Shown piece by piece: positions 54,093-62,596 of a stretch of DNA of 64,000 nt. Positions within the stretch are counted from its first letter, which is position 1. Each line of letters opens with the position of its first letter. Origin of the DNA: MAG-121220-bin8 sp964433845 (GTDB taxonomy: Bacteria > Bacteroidota > Bacteroidia > Flavobacteriales > Flavobacteriaceae); the NCBI GenBank assembly GCA_964433845.1, contig CAYSTA010000004.1, forward strand, positions 1 to 64,000, read 5' to 3'. Position numbers and translations under genes: made by a program. A model generated the notes under the pieces. The model was not told where the DNA came from. It did not search any database and saw only the letters and a list, made by a program, of their open reading frames with translations.

Positions 54093-55313
54093 TTATATTG
54101 CGTTTGAAAGAATTTCTTTGAGTCTTTTAGCGACAATGCGTTCCTGACCAGGAACCATCATCCAAGTAGTAATTCCTACAGTTTTACTATCTCCAACTGT
54201 TTGGATTGAAGGATGTCCTTCACGTAATTGTTTACGCACCTCATCAGGGGATATTTTTACTGATTTCTGATTCCATTTTATTCTTAAACTAGGAACATGG
54301 TTAGCGTGTTTAGGTACATGTATCTCAGATTTTACTCCATCAATAGAAGTAGCACTATCACTAATCAATTGTATTTGTGATTCCCACATTTTCCACTCGC
54401 TTTTATGATCTTTTTTTAAATACATTTCAAGTGCAGCAAGCATACCAAGAACCTCTTCCTTATTAACTTTCATTCCACGACCTATTGTCTCCCCTCTTGG
54501 TGGAGTATGTAATCTAGCAGCTTCAATATATTTTCGCTTACCTAATAAAAGTCCTGCACTTTGTGGACCACGAAGTCCCTTTCCTCCAGAAAAGGCAACC
54601 ATATCAAATCCCATTTTAGTAAACCTAAATAAATTTTCTACGGGAGGAACATCTGCCGCACAATCGTTAAAAGTTGGTATATTATGTTTTTTTCCTAAGG
54701 CAACAAATTCCTCCCATTTTATATCACCCTGTTCTGTATTTGCATTTAAGAACCAAAGCATTACTGTTTTATTGGTAATTGCTTTTTCTAGTTGCTTAGC
54801 AGTTTTAACTTTCACAAGTTTTGCACCAACATTAGTAAGTGCCTGGGCATATCCAATAGTATGAGATTCTTGTAAAATGACTTCATTTTTTAAACCATCA
54901 GTATTAGGAAGTTGTTTTACTTTTTTTGTATCCATTCCACACATTACTCCAGCCATTCCAATACTCATAGCTCCAAATGCACCAGAAGATACTGTTGCAT
55001 ATTCACAATTCAGTAACTCAGCAATTCTTTCCCCTACTTTATCCTGCAATTCATCTAAATTCACATATTCAGATGCTCCATAGCTAATAGCTTCAATTAC
55101 TTCTTTTGGCATCAATGATCCTGTCATAGAAGTATATGTCCCAGCAGCATTAATAAATGTTCTAAGTCCTAATTCTTTAAAAAAATCTCTACGAACATTT
55201 GAAACAACAGCTGCTGTTCCAGGATTAGCTGATAATGTATTAGATCCCAAAAATGCACCTACAAAAGGAAGTGATGCTAGGGTTTGAATTACTTTTCTTC
55301 TAGATGATGCCAT
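54093..55313 (-). CDS. Exported SelA-like PLP-dependent enzyme (ammonia-lyase type)
   Basis: This 406-residue protein has a Tat-like signal (SSRRKVIQTLASLPFVGAFL, twin Arg at 5-6) before a fold-type I PLP domain of the SelA/D-glucosaminate-6-phosphate ammonia-lyase group. The early conserved INAAGTYTSMTGSLMP, the pyridine-binding FNDCAAD (D217) and the Schiff-base lysine SGGKGLRGP (K245) are visible. Family members eliminate ammonia from amino sugars or hydroxy amino acids. Tat transport exports folded, cofactor-loaded proteins, which suits PLP. Its neighbours on both sides encode exported RidA-like proteins. The substrate is unknown. Confidence 0.85.
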   Translation of the reverse strand: MASSRRKVIQTLASLPFVGAFLGSNTLSANPGTAAVVSNVRRDFFKELGLRTFINAAGTYTSMTGSLMPKEVIEAISYGASEYVNLDELQDKVGERIAELLNCEYATVSSGAFGAMSIGMAGVMCGMDTKKVKQLPNTDGLKNEVILQESHTIGYAQALTNVGAKLVKVKTAKQLEKAITNKTVMLWFLNANTEQGDIKWEEFVALGKKHNIPTFNDCAADVPPVENLFRFTKMGFDMVAFSGGKGLRGPQSAGLLLGKRKYIEAARLHTPPRGETIGRGMKVNKEEVLGMLAALEMYLKKDHKSEWKMWESQIQLISDSATSIDGVKSEIHVPKHANHVPSLRIKWNQKSVKISPDEVRKQLREGHPSIQTVGDSKTVGITTWMMVPGQERIVAKRLKEILSNAI

Positions 55314-55326
55314 AATATTTTATATT

Positions 55327-55791
55327 TTAATTAACTGCCGCAATGCAATCCATTTCAACTAAAGAATTTCCTGGTACTCCTCCATATGTAGCAACAGTTG
55401 TCCTTACAGGGGGTTTTGAACCAAATCTGCCTCTATAAACTTTATTCATTCCTTTATAGTCTGCTAAATCTGCTAAATAAACATTAACTTTTAAAACCTG
55501 CTCCATTGAAGAACCATTTCGCTCTAATTCTTTTTGTAACTCCTTAAGGACATGATCTGTATGATCTTCAATATCACCTTCAAAATGAGCTCCTTTTCCG
55601 GCAACATAAAGAGTGTTTCCGTGTCTTACGCCTCCAGAAAAAAGTGGAATATCTTGATCCTTAATAATTTCACCTACTACTTTTTTTGATGGATTTCCTT
55701 GTGAAGCATTTACTGTTCCTATACCAAAAAGGGCTGCACCTGACATTAACATTTTCTTTAAAATAGATCTTCTTTGTTCGTTACGTTTCAT
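55327..55791 (-). CDS. Exported RidA-like protein with Tat-like signal
   Basis: A 154-residue protein starting MKRNEQRRSILKKMLMSGAAL, where RR at 7-8 followed by SILK and a hydrophobic stretch fits a Tat signal ending VNASQG. The mature domain is RidA-like: GGVRHGNTLYVAGKGAHFEG, VYLADLADYKGMNKVYRGRFG, KPPVRTTVATYGGVPGNSLVEMD, with the catalytic-type Arg in PPVRTT. It lies 13 bases upstream of the PLP-enzyme gene and probably acts on its product in the periplasm. Confidence 0.86.
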   Translation of the reverse strand: MKRNEQRRSILKKMLMSGAALFGIGTVNASQGNPSKKVVGEIIKDQDIPLFSGGVRHGNTLYVAGKGAHFEGDIEDHTDHVLKELQKELERNGSSMEQVLKVNVYLADLADYKGMNKVYRGRFGSKPPVRTTVATYGGVPGNSLVEMDCIAAVN

Positions 55792-55819
55792 AATTTATTT
55801 TTTAATTGTTATTATTATT

Positions 55820-56749
55820 TTACCACATTCTTTTCTTAATTAATTCTTTGATTTGTTCCTTTGGAACGGGAAGTTTATCAATATGTTCTCTAATCCATTT
55901 TGAAAAATCCTTTTCGATTTCTTCTGACCATTTATTATCAATTTGTCCTGGAGTATATTTTCCCTCTTTTAAACGAGTAATTCCAAACATATCTCTCAAT
56001 CTTACAACTTCAGAAGTTATAACTACTTTTTCTGCTAAATGGGCAGGAATAAAAATAACTCCTTCCCTTTTTGCAAGAACTACATCTCCAGGCAAAACAG
56101 TTGCAGATCCAATTCTTATTACATCATTTATGCTTAAAAGCATAACTTCTGTTAAAAATGATGGGTGCCATCCTCTAACAAAAGCATTGAAACCTTCAAT
56201 TTGTGAAAGTCCCTCCATATCCCTGCTAGAAGCATCAAATACAACTCCAGTTTTTGTTTTGGCATATATGGAATTTCCTAAGTTATCACCTATCAATGTA
56301 CCATCAACAATTTTCCCAAAACTATCTGCAACATATACGTCATTCTCAACAAGTCTATCAATAGGCCATGAATTAGTATTGCCTATTTCTCCTTCTTTAA
56401 GTCCTTTATTTTTTATTTGCTCTGACACATCAGGACGATTTGGCAAATACTGAACTGTTAGAGCTCTACCAACTATTGTAACATCATCATGTAATGGTTC
56501 CCATCCTCCTTCAAATTGATTATGAAAGCCTTCATTTCTTAAAACACCCCAAGCTTCTTCAATAGACACTTTCTTCATTCGTTCTAATATGCCTTTTGAC
56601 ACTTTGGGTCTTCCATCTTCGAAACGCTCACCTTGCCATTTATTTGTTAAAAATTTAATTTCAGATGAATTAAGCCCCTGAGCATTTATTTGGGGAGAAA
56701 TCATCCAAAAAAGAAAAAACAGATAGCTTATTATTCTTATTTTATTCAT
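55820..56749 (-). CDS. Exported RraA-like lyase-family protein
   Basis: This 309-residue protein has a Sec signal (YLFFLFWMISPQINAQ) and an RraA-like domain: VADSFGKIVDGTLIGDNLGN, GVVFDASSRDMEGLSQI and GDVVLAKREGVIFIP. The Asp/Arg set (FDASSRD, GD..LAKREG) corresponds to residues used by 4-hydroxy-4-methyl-2-oxoglutarate/oxaloacetate aldolases of this fold. The RNase-E inhibitor activity of E. coli RraA would make no sense outside the cytosol, so a lyase role is more likely. It is 9 bases downstream of the BASS transporter gene. Confidence 0.85.
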   Translation of the reverse strand: MNKIRIISYLFFLFWMISPQINAQGLNSSEIKFLTNKWQGERFEDGRPKVSKGILERMKKVSIEEAWGVLRNEGFHNQFEGGWEPLHDDVTIVGRALTVQYLPNRPDVSEQIKNKGLKEGEIGNTNSWPIDRLVENDVYVADSFGKIVDGTLIGDNLGNSIYAKTKTGVVFDASSRDMEGLSQIEGFNAFVRGWHPSFLTEVMLLSINDVIRIGSATVLPGDVVLAKREGVIFIPAHLAEKVVITSEVVRLRDMFGITRLKEGKYTPGQIDNKWSEEIEKDFSKWIREHIDKLPVPKEQIKELIKKRMW

Positions 56750-56758
56750 TTATATAAA

Positions 56759-57847
56759 TTATTTATTAATATTTTTTTCTGGGTCTTTGTCTCTCCACCA
56801 TGTTGCAAGTGATGAACCTGATATATTCATCCAAGGGCCAAATATAGCTGGTGCAAGACCAACGGTTGATATTTTTCCCATTTCTAAAGCAATACCAGAA
56901 GCTAATCCTCCATTTTGCATTCCTACTTCTAAAGCTATTGTCCTACAATCTTGTTCTTTCATCTTAAGTAAACGACATCCCCAGTACCCAAGTAAATATC
57001 CCATTAAATTATGAATTATTGCAGCAATAATCAATAATATACCTATAGTTAATAGATCGTCTCTACCTGCAGCTGTTATTATCATAATAATCAATGCTAT
57101 ACCTCCCATAGATATAATAGGCATTGTTTTGTCCAACCATTTTGCCTTACCATGGAAAAAATGATTAAAAATTAGTCCAATTGCAATTGGCAATATCACT
57201 ATTTTAATAATGCTGATCATCATTGAAACAAAATCAATTGGTACAAAAGAACCTGCTAGATATTTCATTAATATAGGAGTCATAAAAGGGGCAATTAAAG
57301 TTGCAACAGCAGTAAGGGTAACAGATAAAGCAATGTTTGCTTTTGCTAAATATGCCATTACATTTGATGCCAAGCCACTTGGAGAAGATCCAATTAAAAC
57401 AACTCCAGCAGCAATTTCAGCAGGAAAATTAAAAAGTGTAGCAAGTGTAAATCCTAATACAGGCATGATACTAAATTGACAAATTAAACCTATAAAAACA
57501 CCCTTTGGCATTTTAATAACTCCATAAAAATCATTGAAACTCATAGCTGTTCCCATTCCAAACATGATAACTTGTAACAGGGGAACAATTAACTTTTTTA
57601 ATTGAAAATCTCCAATCTGAATAAATGATTGTGGATAATACATTGAAAGGCTAACTGCAGCAAAAATCAAAACAGTAAAAGAGAGTCCTTTAAATCGATC
57701 TGTTCCTCTTATTCCCAATGCAAGAAACAAAAAGAATAAAACCATAAATGGGCCTGCTTCACTGAATTGACCCATTAAAAAAAGATATATAGTAATTAAA
57801 AAGAAAACTATAGATAATCCAATTAAAGTTTTTGTTATTCTACTCAT
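56759..57847 (-). CDS. BASS-family (bile acid:sodium symporter-like) transporter
   Basis: ATG at 57847 (MSRITKTLIGLSI) is preferred to an earlier 48-base extension that would overlap the next gene. The 362-residue protein has about ten helices with PQSFIQIGDF early, GSSPSGLASNVMAYLAKAN in helix 4 (the family's cross-over motif) and LEVGMQNGGLASGIALEM in helix 9. BASS proteins take up organic acids such as bile acids, pantoate or pyruvate with sodium. In this operon it is the only inner-membrane carrier and likely imports the pathway product. Confidence 0.88.
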   Translation of the reverse strand: MSRITKTLIGLSIVFFLITIYLFLMGQFSEAGPFMVLFFLFLALGIRGTDRFKGLSFTVLIFAAVSLSMYYPQSFIQIGDFQLKKLIVPLLQVIMFGMGTAMSFNDFYGVIKMPKGVFIGLICQFSIMPVLGFTLATLFNFPAEIAAGVVLIGSSPSGLASNVMAYLAKANIALSVTLTAVATLIAPFMTPILMKYLAGSFVPIDFVSMMISIIKIVILPIAIGLIFNHFFHGKAKWLDKTMPIISMGGIALIIMIITAAGRDDLLTIGILLIIAAIIHNLMGYLLGYWGCRLLKMKEQDCRTIALEVGMQNGGLASGIALEMGKISTVGLAPAIFGPWMNISGSSLATWWRDKDPEKNINK

Positions 57848-57851
57848 AATT

Positions 57852-59099
57852 CTATTTTTTTTCCCAGTCGTTACTTGCAAGTCCATTAAGGTCATATACT
57901 ATTTTACCTGCTTTTATTGTCATCTCACATTCTAATAAATTATTCCCTTTCATTCTTTTCCCTTGTGTATCAATAAAACCAAAATCTCCCTCTCTTAAAT
58001 TCAACAATGTTATATCCGCCTCAGCTCCTACACTTAAATGTCCAAGATCAGTTCTTTTGATGTATTGAGCAGGGCTCCAAGTAGTTGACTTAATTATTTC
58101 ATCTAAATCAATTCCCATATTTAAAAATTTTGACATCACATTCACGATGTTTTTCATTCCACCATTCATACTTCCCGTATGAAGATCTGTACTAATTGAA
58201 TTTGGCTTTAGTCCTTGTTTAACTGCAGGGATTGCCTGTTCAAATAAAAAACTTCCTCCACCATGACCAACATCAAAAACAATTCCTTTTTGTTGAGCTT
58301 TAAGAACATATTCTCTTAATTTTCCATTTTCATCTACAATTGGTGTTCTTCCCCTAACATGTGCATAAGCATGTGTAAAAATATCTCCTGGCCTCAATTT
58401 TTCCAATAATAATTTATCTAATGGCAACTCTGGATTACTACCTCCAAAATCTATCATTACAGGAACATTAGCTAATCTTCCTGCTTCTACAACTCTATCT
58501 ATGGGGATCCAATTATATCCATTAAAATGGGCTAATTTTATTCCAACTATTTCACCAGGAAATTTATTAACAATTTCTGCTGTTCGATTAGGTTCCATAT
58601 CATCAATATTTTGTTCTACTGCACCTCCTTTCATTCCTGAACCTATAATATTGAGAAATGACAAGACCCTTGTTTTAGATCTATCAATGATTTGTTCCTT
58701 AAAAATTTTGAAATTTCGCCAGCCAGCTCCTCCAACATCAACAATTGTTGTTACTCCAGATCTAAATGAAAAACCATCTGGTGGAAGTGCATCAAAGCTA
58801 TTGCTCAAATAATTGTTTGGTTCTGTACCATGAAAATTATGACTATGAATGTCAATTAATCCAGGACTTACATAAAGTCCATTTGCATCAACAATTTTAT
58901 TAGCTAATTCATTTGATATATTTTTTTCGATTAAGGCAATCTTGTTATCAACAATAGCAATATCTAAAATCTTATTTATATTATTTTTTGCATCAATAAC
59001 ATGTCCATTTTTTATCAGAATATCATAGTCTTGAGTGTATGACTTCAGTTGGAAAAGAAAAAATCCAACGATACATATTATCAGGTTTATTTTTTTCAT
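57852..59099 (-). CDS. Exported amidohydrolase of the COG3964 (deacetylase-like) type
   Basis: This 415-residue protein has a signal peptide ending KSYTQ and an amidohydrolase-superfamily barrel: metal HxH in PGLIDIHSHNFHG, the carboxylated-lysine region GIKLAHF, then MIDFGG, IFTHAYAH, FDVGHGGGSF and the final ISTDLHTGSM Asp. This subgroup was long misnamed dihydroorotase; studied members hydrolyse acetylated hydroxy-acids, and they are often next to SelA-like genes, as here. It overlaps the PQQ-dehydrogenase gene stop by four bases (ATGA). Confidence 0.87.
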   Translation of the reverse strand: MKKINLIICIVGFFLFQLKSYTQDYDILIKNGHVIDAKNNINKILDIAIVDNKIALIEKNISNELANKIVDANGLYVSPGLIDIHSHNFHGTEPNNYLSNSFDALPPDGFSFRSGVTTIVDVGGAGWRNFKIFKEQIIDRSKTRVLSFLNIIGSGMKGGAVEQNIDDMEPNRTAEIVNKFPGEIVGIKLAHFNGYNWIPIDRVVEAGRLANVPVMIDFGGSNPELPLDKLLLEKLRPGDIFTHAYAHVRGRTPIVDENGKLREYVLKAQQKGIVFDVGHGGGSFLFEQAIPAVKQGLKPNSISTDLHTGSMNGGMKNIVNVMSKFLNMGIDLDEIIKSTTWSPAQYIKRTDLGHLSVGAEADITLLNLREGDFGFIDTQGKRMKGNNLLECEMTIKAGKIVYDLNGLASNDWEKK

Positions 59100-60856
59100 T
59101 TATTTAAAGTTTCTTTAAATCTACTATTTGTTTTTCTAAATTTTGCAACTTCTTCAAAAGTAATAGGACTTGAATTATTACCAAAATTAGTCCTAATATA
59201 AGTCAAAACATCTGCTATCTCTTCATCATTTAAAAATGAATGTTGCGGCATTAATCCATCAAAAGATTCTCCATTTACTTCAATAGGCCCATCCATCCCA
59301 TTTATAGTCAGGTGAACTAGTCTTTCCTTATCACCATTGACCCAATCTGTTGCAACCAATGATGGAAATCTTCCTGAATCTCCTCTTCCATCTGACTGAT
59401 GACAAGCAATGCAAAATGTATTATAAATACGTTGACCTTTTTTAGAATTATCCATGATGATCTTATCATTGATAATATCAGGCGTTCTTATGTGGCTCAT
59501 CTTTTTCCTTTCTTCCATATTTGCTAACTCTTTACCTCCAAATTTTTCTCGTTCACCCTCAAATTCTACTCTCCATATTCTACCCGTTACAGTTTCTCCA
59601 ATATACATAGAACCATCTGGTGAAAAAGCAATGCTCATAGGTCTATATACTGCATCTTTAACACTAATTATTGGATCAACCTTAGCAAAACCATCTGCAA
59701 AAACTTCATATTCACCACTTGGTTTACCATTTTTGAATGGAACAAAACCAACAAAGTATCCAGATTGAGGGTAAGGTGCACGATTAGTTGAACCGTGAAA
59801 AGCAATAAAAGCCCCATTTTTATATCTTTCAGGAAAATGATCTCCACTATAAAAAACTAAGTCATTAGGTGCCCAGTGTCCAGGAAATCCAATAACTGGA
59901 TCTTTATATTGGTCACAACGGCCAATAATATTCCCATCTCCACCATATTCTGGAGCAAGGACTTTTTTCCCTTGAATTTGATCATAATAACAATATGGCC
60001 ATCCAAAATGGTCCCCTTTTTCAATTCTAACAAATTCTTCGGATGGTAGAAGTGCACTATTCCACTGATTAATTTTATTTGGCCATAATCTTGTCAAATC
60101 ATCTCTCCCGTGTACAACTGAATAGAGATGTTTATCTGCTGAATTCCATTCTAATGCTACTATACTTCTTAAACCGCTAGCATAAAGTTCCCCGTCTTTT
60201 TGAGTTTGCCCTATTTTTTCTGCATCAAAACGCCATATTCCAGCGTGATCCTTTAAAATTGGACATGGGTCCACCCCTGGAACCATTGGAGTTCTTTTAG
60301 GATTTTGACAAGCATTGTTTGGAGATCCAAAGGGAACATAAATATATCCTTTATCATCGATTGCGATAGGTTTACCCATATGTTCGTGAGATCCGTGAGC
60401 ATGATCATCATGAACAATAATTTCTGGATCTCCGCTAGGAATTAATTTATCTGGATCTAATTTATATCTATAGACTGTAAGCTCTGAACTAAAATAAAGA
60501 TAGTCTTTATATATTGCGATTCCGGTAGAGTAACTACCTCTTTGAGTAATGTGATAACTTCCAAATTTTATCAATGAATCCTTAACTCCATCTTTATTAG
60601 TATCACTTATAACTGCTATTGCTCCATCCTCACCTTGCCTTCTCAATTTTACATATAAATCGCCTTTATCATTTACAATCATATGTCTAACTTTTTCTTC
60701 AATTCCATCTACATAAACTGTGGAAACAAAACCCTTAGGCAGAAAAAGTCCTCCAGGATCTTCAATTTTATTACACTTAATGAAACTCAAAAATATAATA
60801 ACAACTAAACTTCGAAAAAATATAAATTTTAAGTTTTGCTTCATCTTCTGTTTCAT
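59096..60856 (-). CDS. PQQ-type sugar dehydrogenase fused to cytochrome c
   Basis: The 586-residue protein has a hydrophobic N-terminus (RSLVVIIFLSFIKC) and a six-bladed sorbosone/glucose dehydrogenase-type propeller. A His-rich patch near residues 147-160 (HDDHAHGSHEHMGK) precedes the conserved PIAIDDKGYIYVPFG. After about residue 460 comes a c-type cytochrome with CIACH and distal Met-bearing GLMPQHSF. Such fusions oxidise sugars or alcohols in the periplasm and pass electrons to the respiratory chain. PQQ biosynthesis genes are not in this window. Two nearby ATGs (60856, 60844) are possible starts. Confidence 0.88.
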   Translation of the reverse strand: MKQKMKQNLKFIFFRSLVVIIFLSFIKCNKIEDPGGLFLPKGFVSTVYVDGIEEKVRHMIVNDKGDLYVKLRRQGEDGAIAVISDTNKDGVKDSLIKFGSYHITQRGSYSTGIAIYKDYLYFSSELTVYRYKLDPDKLIPSGDPEIIVHDDHAHGSHEHMGKPIAIDDKGYIYVPFGSPNNACQNPKRTPMVPGVDPCPILKDHAGIWRFDAEKIGQTQKDGELYASGLRSIVALEWNSADKHLYSVVHGRDDLTRLWPNKINQWNSALLPSEEFVRIEKGDHFGWPYCYYDQIQGKKVLAPEYGGDGNIIGRCDQYKDPVIGFPGHWAPNDLVFYSGDHFPERYKNGAFIAFHGSTNRAPYPQSGYFVGFVPFKNGKPSGEYEVFADGFAKVDPIISVKDAVYRPMSIAFSPDGSMYIGETVTGRIWRVEFEGEREKFGGKELANMEERKKMSHIRTPDIINDKIIMDNSKKGQRIYNTFCIACHQSDGRGDSGRFPSLVATDWVNGDKERLVHLTINGMDGPIEVNGESFDGLMPQHSFLNDEEIADVLTYIRTNFGNNSSPITFEEVAKFRKTNSRFKETLNK

Positions 60857-60879
60857 AATATAAACATTATTATAATTCT

Positions 60880-61602
60880 TTACTCAAATATTAATTTTCC
60901 AAAAAATTCTGGTCTGTGAAAATCAGGATTAGATGTTTCAACTGGATTCCATGTAAGGTAATGTGGTGTTTTAGTTTCATCTCCACATTTATAAAAATTT
61001 GCATTTGCTCTTAATTCTTTAAAACTAAAATTTTTATTATTAATAAAAATAGACGAAGGAATTATAATTACCATTTCCCAATTAAAATTTCCTGATCTTT
61101 CCTCAAATGTCTGACTTCCTAAAGTAGACCAAATCCTTATTTGATCAGAAATTAAATCCTTATTAATAAATGTTCTTTTTTGTCTATTAGGACCATATGC
61201 TAAATGAGTTGTTCCAATACAATTAAATTCAAAATTATAATAGTTTCCATCTTGATTTGGATCAATAAAAAATTCTACACAACTATCCTTATGAGTAGCA
61301 CTATTCGTAGAAGAACGTTTTGCAAGGATATGATTTTCATTTACGTAAAATTTTAAAAACAATAAACTATCGATATGTGAAATTCTAAAATCAACTTTTG
61401 GTTTGTATGGAAATTTTTTCCATCCAACTAAATTTATAGGATGCAAATCTGTTTCATTTTCAAGAACCTTTGAAATAGTTTTAAAATCTAAAGGTTCACT
61501 TATTAAGGTTTTTTTCACTTTAAGAGTTTTTACTTCAGATTCCATTTTTACACACTGAATTAAAAGTATTGAAAAAAAGATAGCTATAATATATCCTTTC
61601 AT
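60880..61602 (-). CDS. CBM9-like lipoprotein
   Basis: ATG at 61602 gives MKGYIIAIFFSILLIQC, a lipoprotein signal with C17; a GTG six bases upstream is possible. The mature 220 residues match the carbohydrate-binding family 9-like proteins: LKFYVNENHILAK, CVEFFIDPNQDGNYYNFEFN, NWEMVIIIP and a terminal WNPVETSNPDFHRPEFFG. It probably binds a sugar or aldonate at the cell surface or periplasm for the following dehydrogenase. It is the first gene of the eight-gene minus-strand operon. Confidence 0.83.
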   Translation of the reverse strand: MKGYIIAIFFSILLIQCVKMESEVKTLKVKKTLISEPLDFKTISKVLENETDLHPINLVGWKKFPYKPKVDFRISHIDSLLFLKFYVNENHILAKRSSTNSATHKDSCVEFFIDPNQDGNYYNFEFNCIGTTHLAYGPNRQKRTFINKDLISDQIRIWSTLGSQTFEERSGNFNWEMVIIIPSSIFINNKNFSFKELRANANFYKCGDETKTPHYLTWNPVETSNPDFHRPEFFGKLIFE

Positions 61603-61647
61603 ATTCACATAAATTTATTTAAATTAAATTAATTATTTAAAATTATT

Positions 61648-62553
61648 ATGAAACAATTTTACAGAATTTTAATTCTTTTTTTTATAAATATTTCGCTAAT
61701 ATCATGTTCACAGAAAGATGTCCTTTATCAAGCTGTTGATTATGTATATGTAGGAGATTTTACTACCGGATTAGAAGGACCTGCAGTTGACCAAAATGGA
61801 AATTTATATTTTGTAAATGCATTGCATAGCGGTTCTATAGGTAAAGTAGACACAAATGGGAATTTTTCTCTTTTTATTGATCATCTTCCTGAGGGAAGCA
61901 CTGCAAATGGAATTCGTTTTGGAAAAAACGAAAAAATGTTTCTAGCAGACTATACTGGACACAATGTATTAACAATAGATTTAAAAACTAAACAGGTATC
62001 TATATATGCCCATGAATCATTAGCTAATCAACCTAATGATTTAGCTATTTGTTGTAACGACAGGCTTTTTGCATCTGATCCAAGTTGGAAAAACAGTACT
62101 GGAAATATATGGAGAGTGGAAAATGGAAAATTTCACCTTTTATATGAAAATATGGGTACAACTAATGGAATAGAAGTTAGTCCAGATGAAAAAATATTGT
62201 ATGTAAATGAAAGTGTGCAAAGAAATGTTTGGGCATTTGATTTGGATTCAAATGGAAACATTTCAAACAAAAGGCTATTTCACAAATTTGAAGATTTTGG
62301 AATGGATGGTATGCGTTGTGATGTTGATGGAAACTTATACATTACAAGGCATGGAAAAGGTACTGTAGTTAAACTTTCGAATGAGGGTAAATTATTGAAA
62401 GAAATAACAATGAAAGGAAAAAAACCTTCAAACATAGCATTCGGTGGTAAAGACGGAAAAACTGCATTTGTAACATTGCAAGATAGAGGTTATATAGAAA
62501 GTTTTAGGGTAGAAACAGCTGGGCGGTCATTTTCTTCATCTCATTCAGAATAA
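61648..62553 (+). CDS. SMP-30/gluconolactonase-like lipoprotein
   Basis: A lipoprotein signal (INISLISC, C20) precedes a six-bladed SMP-30/gluconolactonase/LRE propeller: GLEGPAVDQNGNLYFVN, TANGIRFGKNEKMFLADYTG, TNGIEVSPDEKILYVNES, MDGMRCDVDGNLYIT. Glu/Asn/Asp metal ligands are at the usual blade positions. It would hydrolyse a sugar lactone such as the product of the neighbouring dehydrogenase. It is divergent from the operon with 45 bases between starts, so coordinated control is likely. Confidence 0.9.
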   Translation: MKQFYRILILFFINISLISCSQKDVLYQAVDYVYVGDFTTGLEGPAVDQNGNLYFVNALHSGSIGKVDTNGNFSLFIDHLPEGSTANGIRFGKNEKMFLADYTGHNVLTIDLKTKQVSIYAHESLANQPNDLAICCNDRLFASDPSWKNSTGNIWRVENGKFHLLYENMGTTNGIEVSPDEKILYVNESVQRNVWAFDLDSNGNISNKRLFHKFEDFGMDGMRCDVDGNLYITRHGKGTVVKLSNEGKLLKEITMKGKKPSNIAFGGKDGKTAFVTLQDRGYIESFRVETAGRSFSSSHSE

Positions 62554-62596
62554 CTTAACTATATTGTAACTAGTGTAAATTCATCAAAGCTATTAT

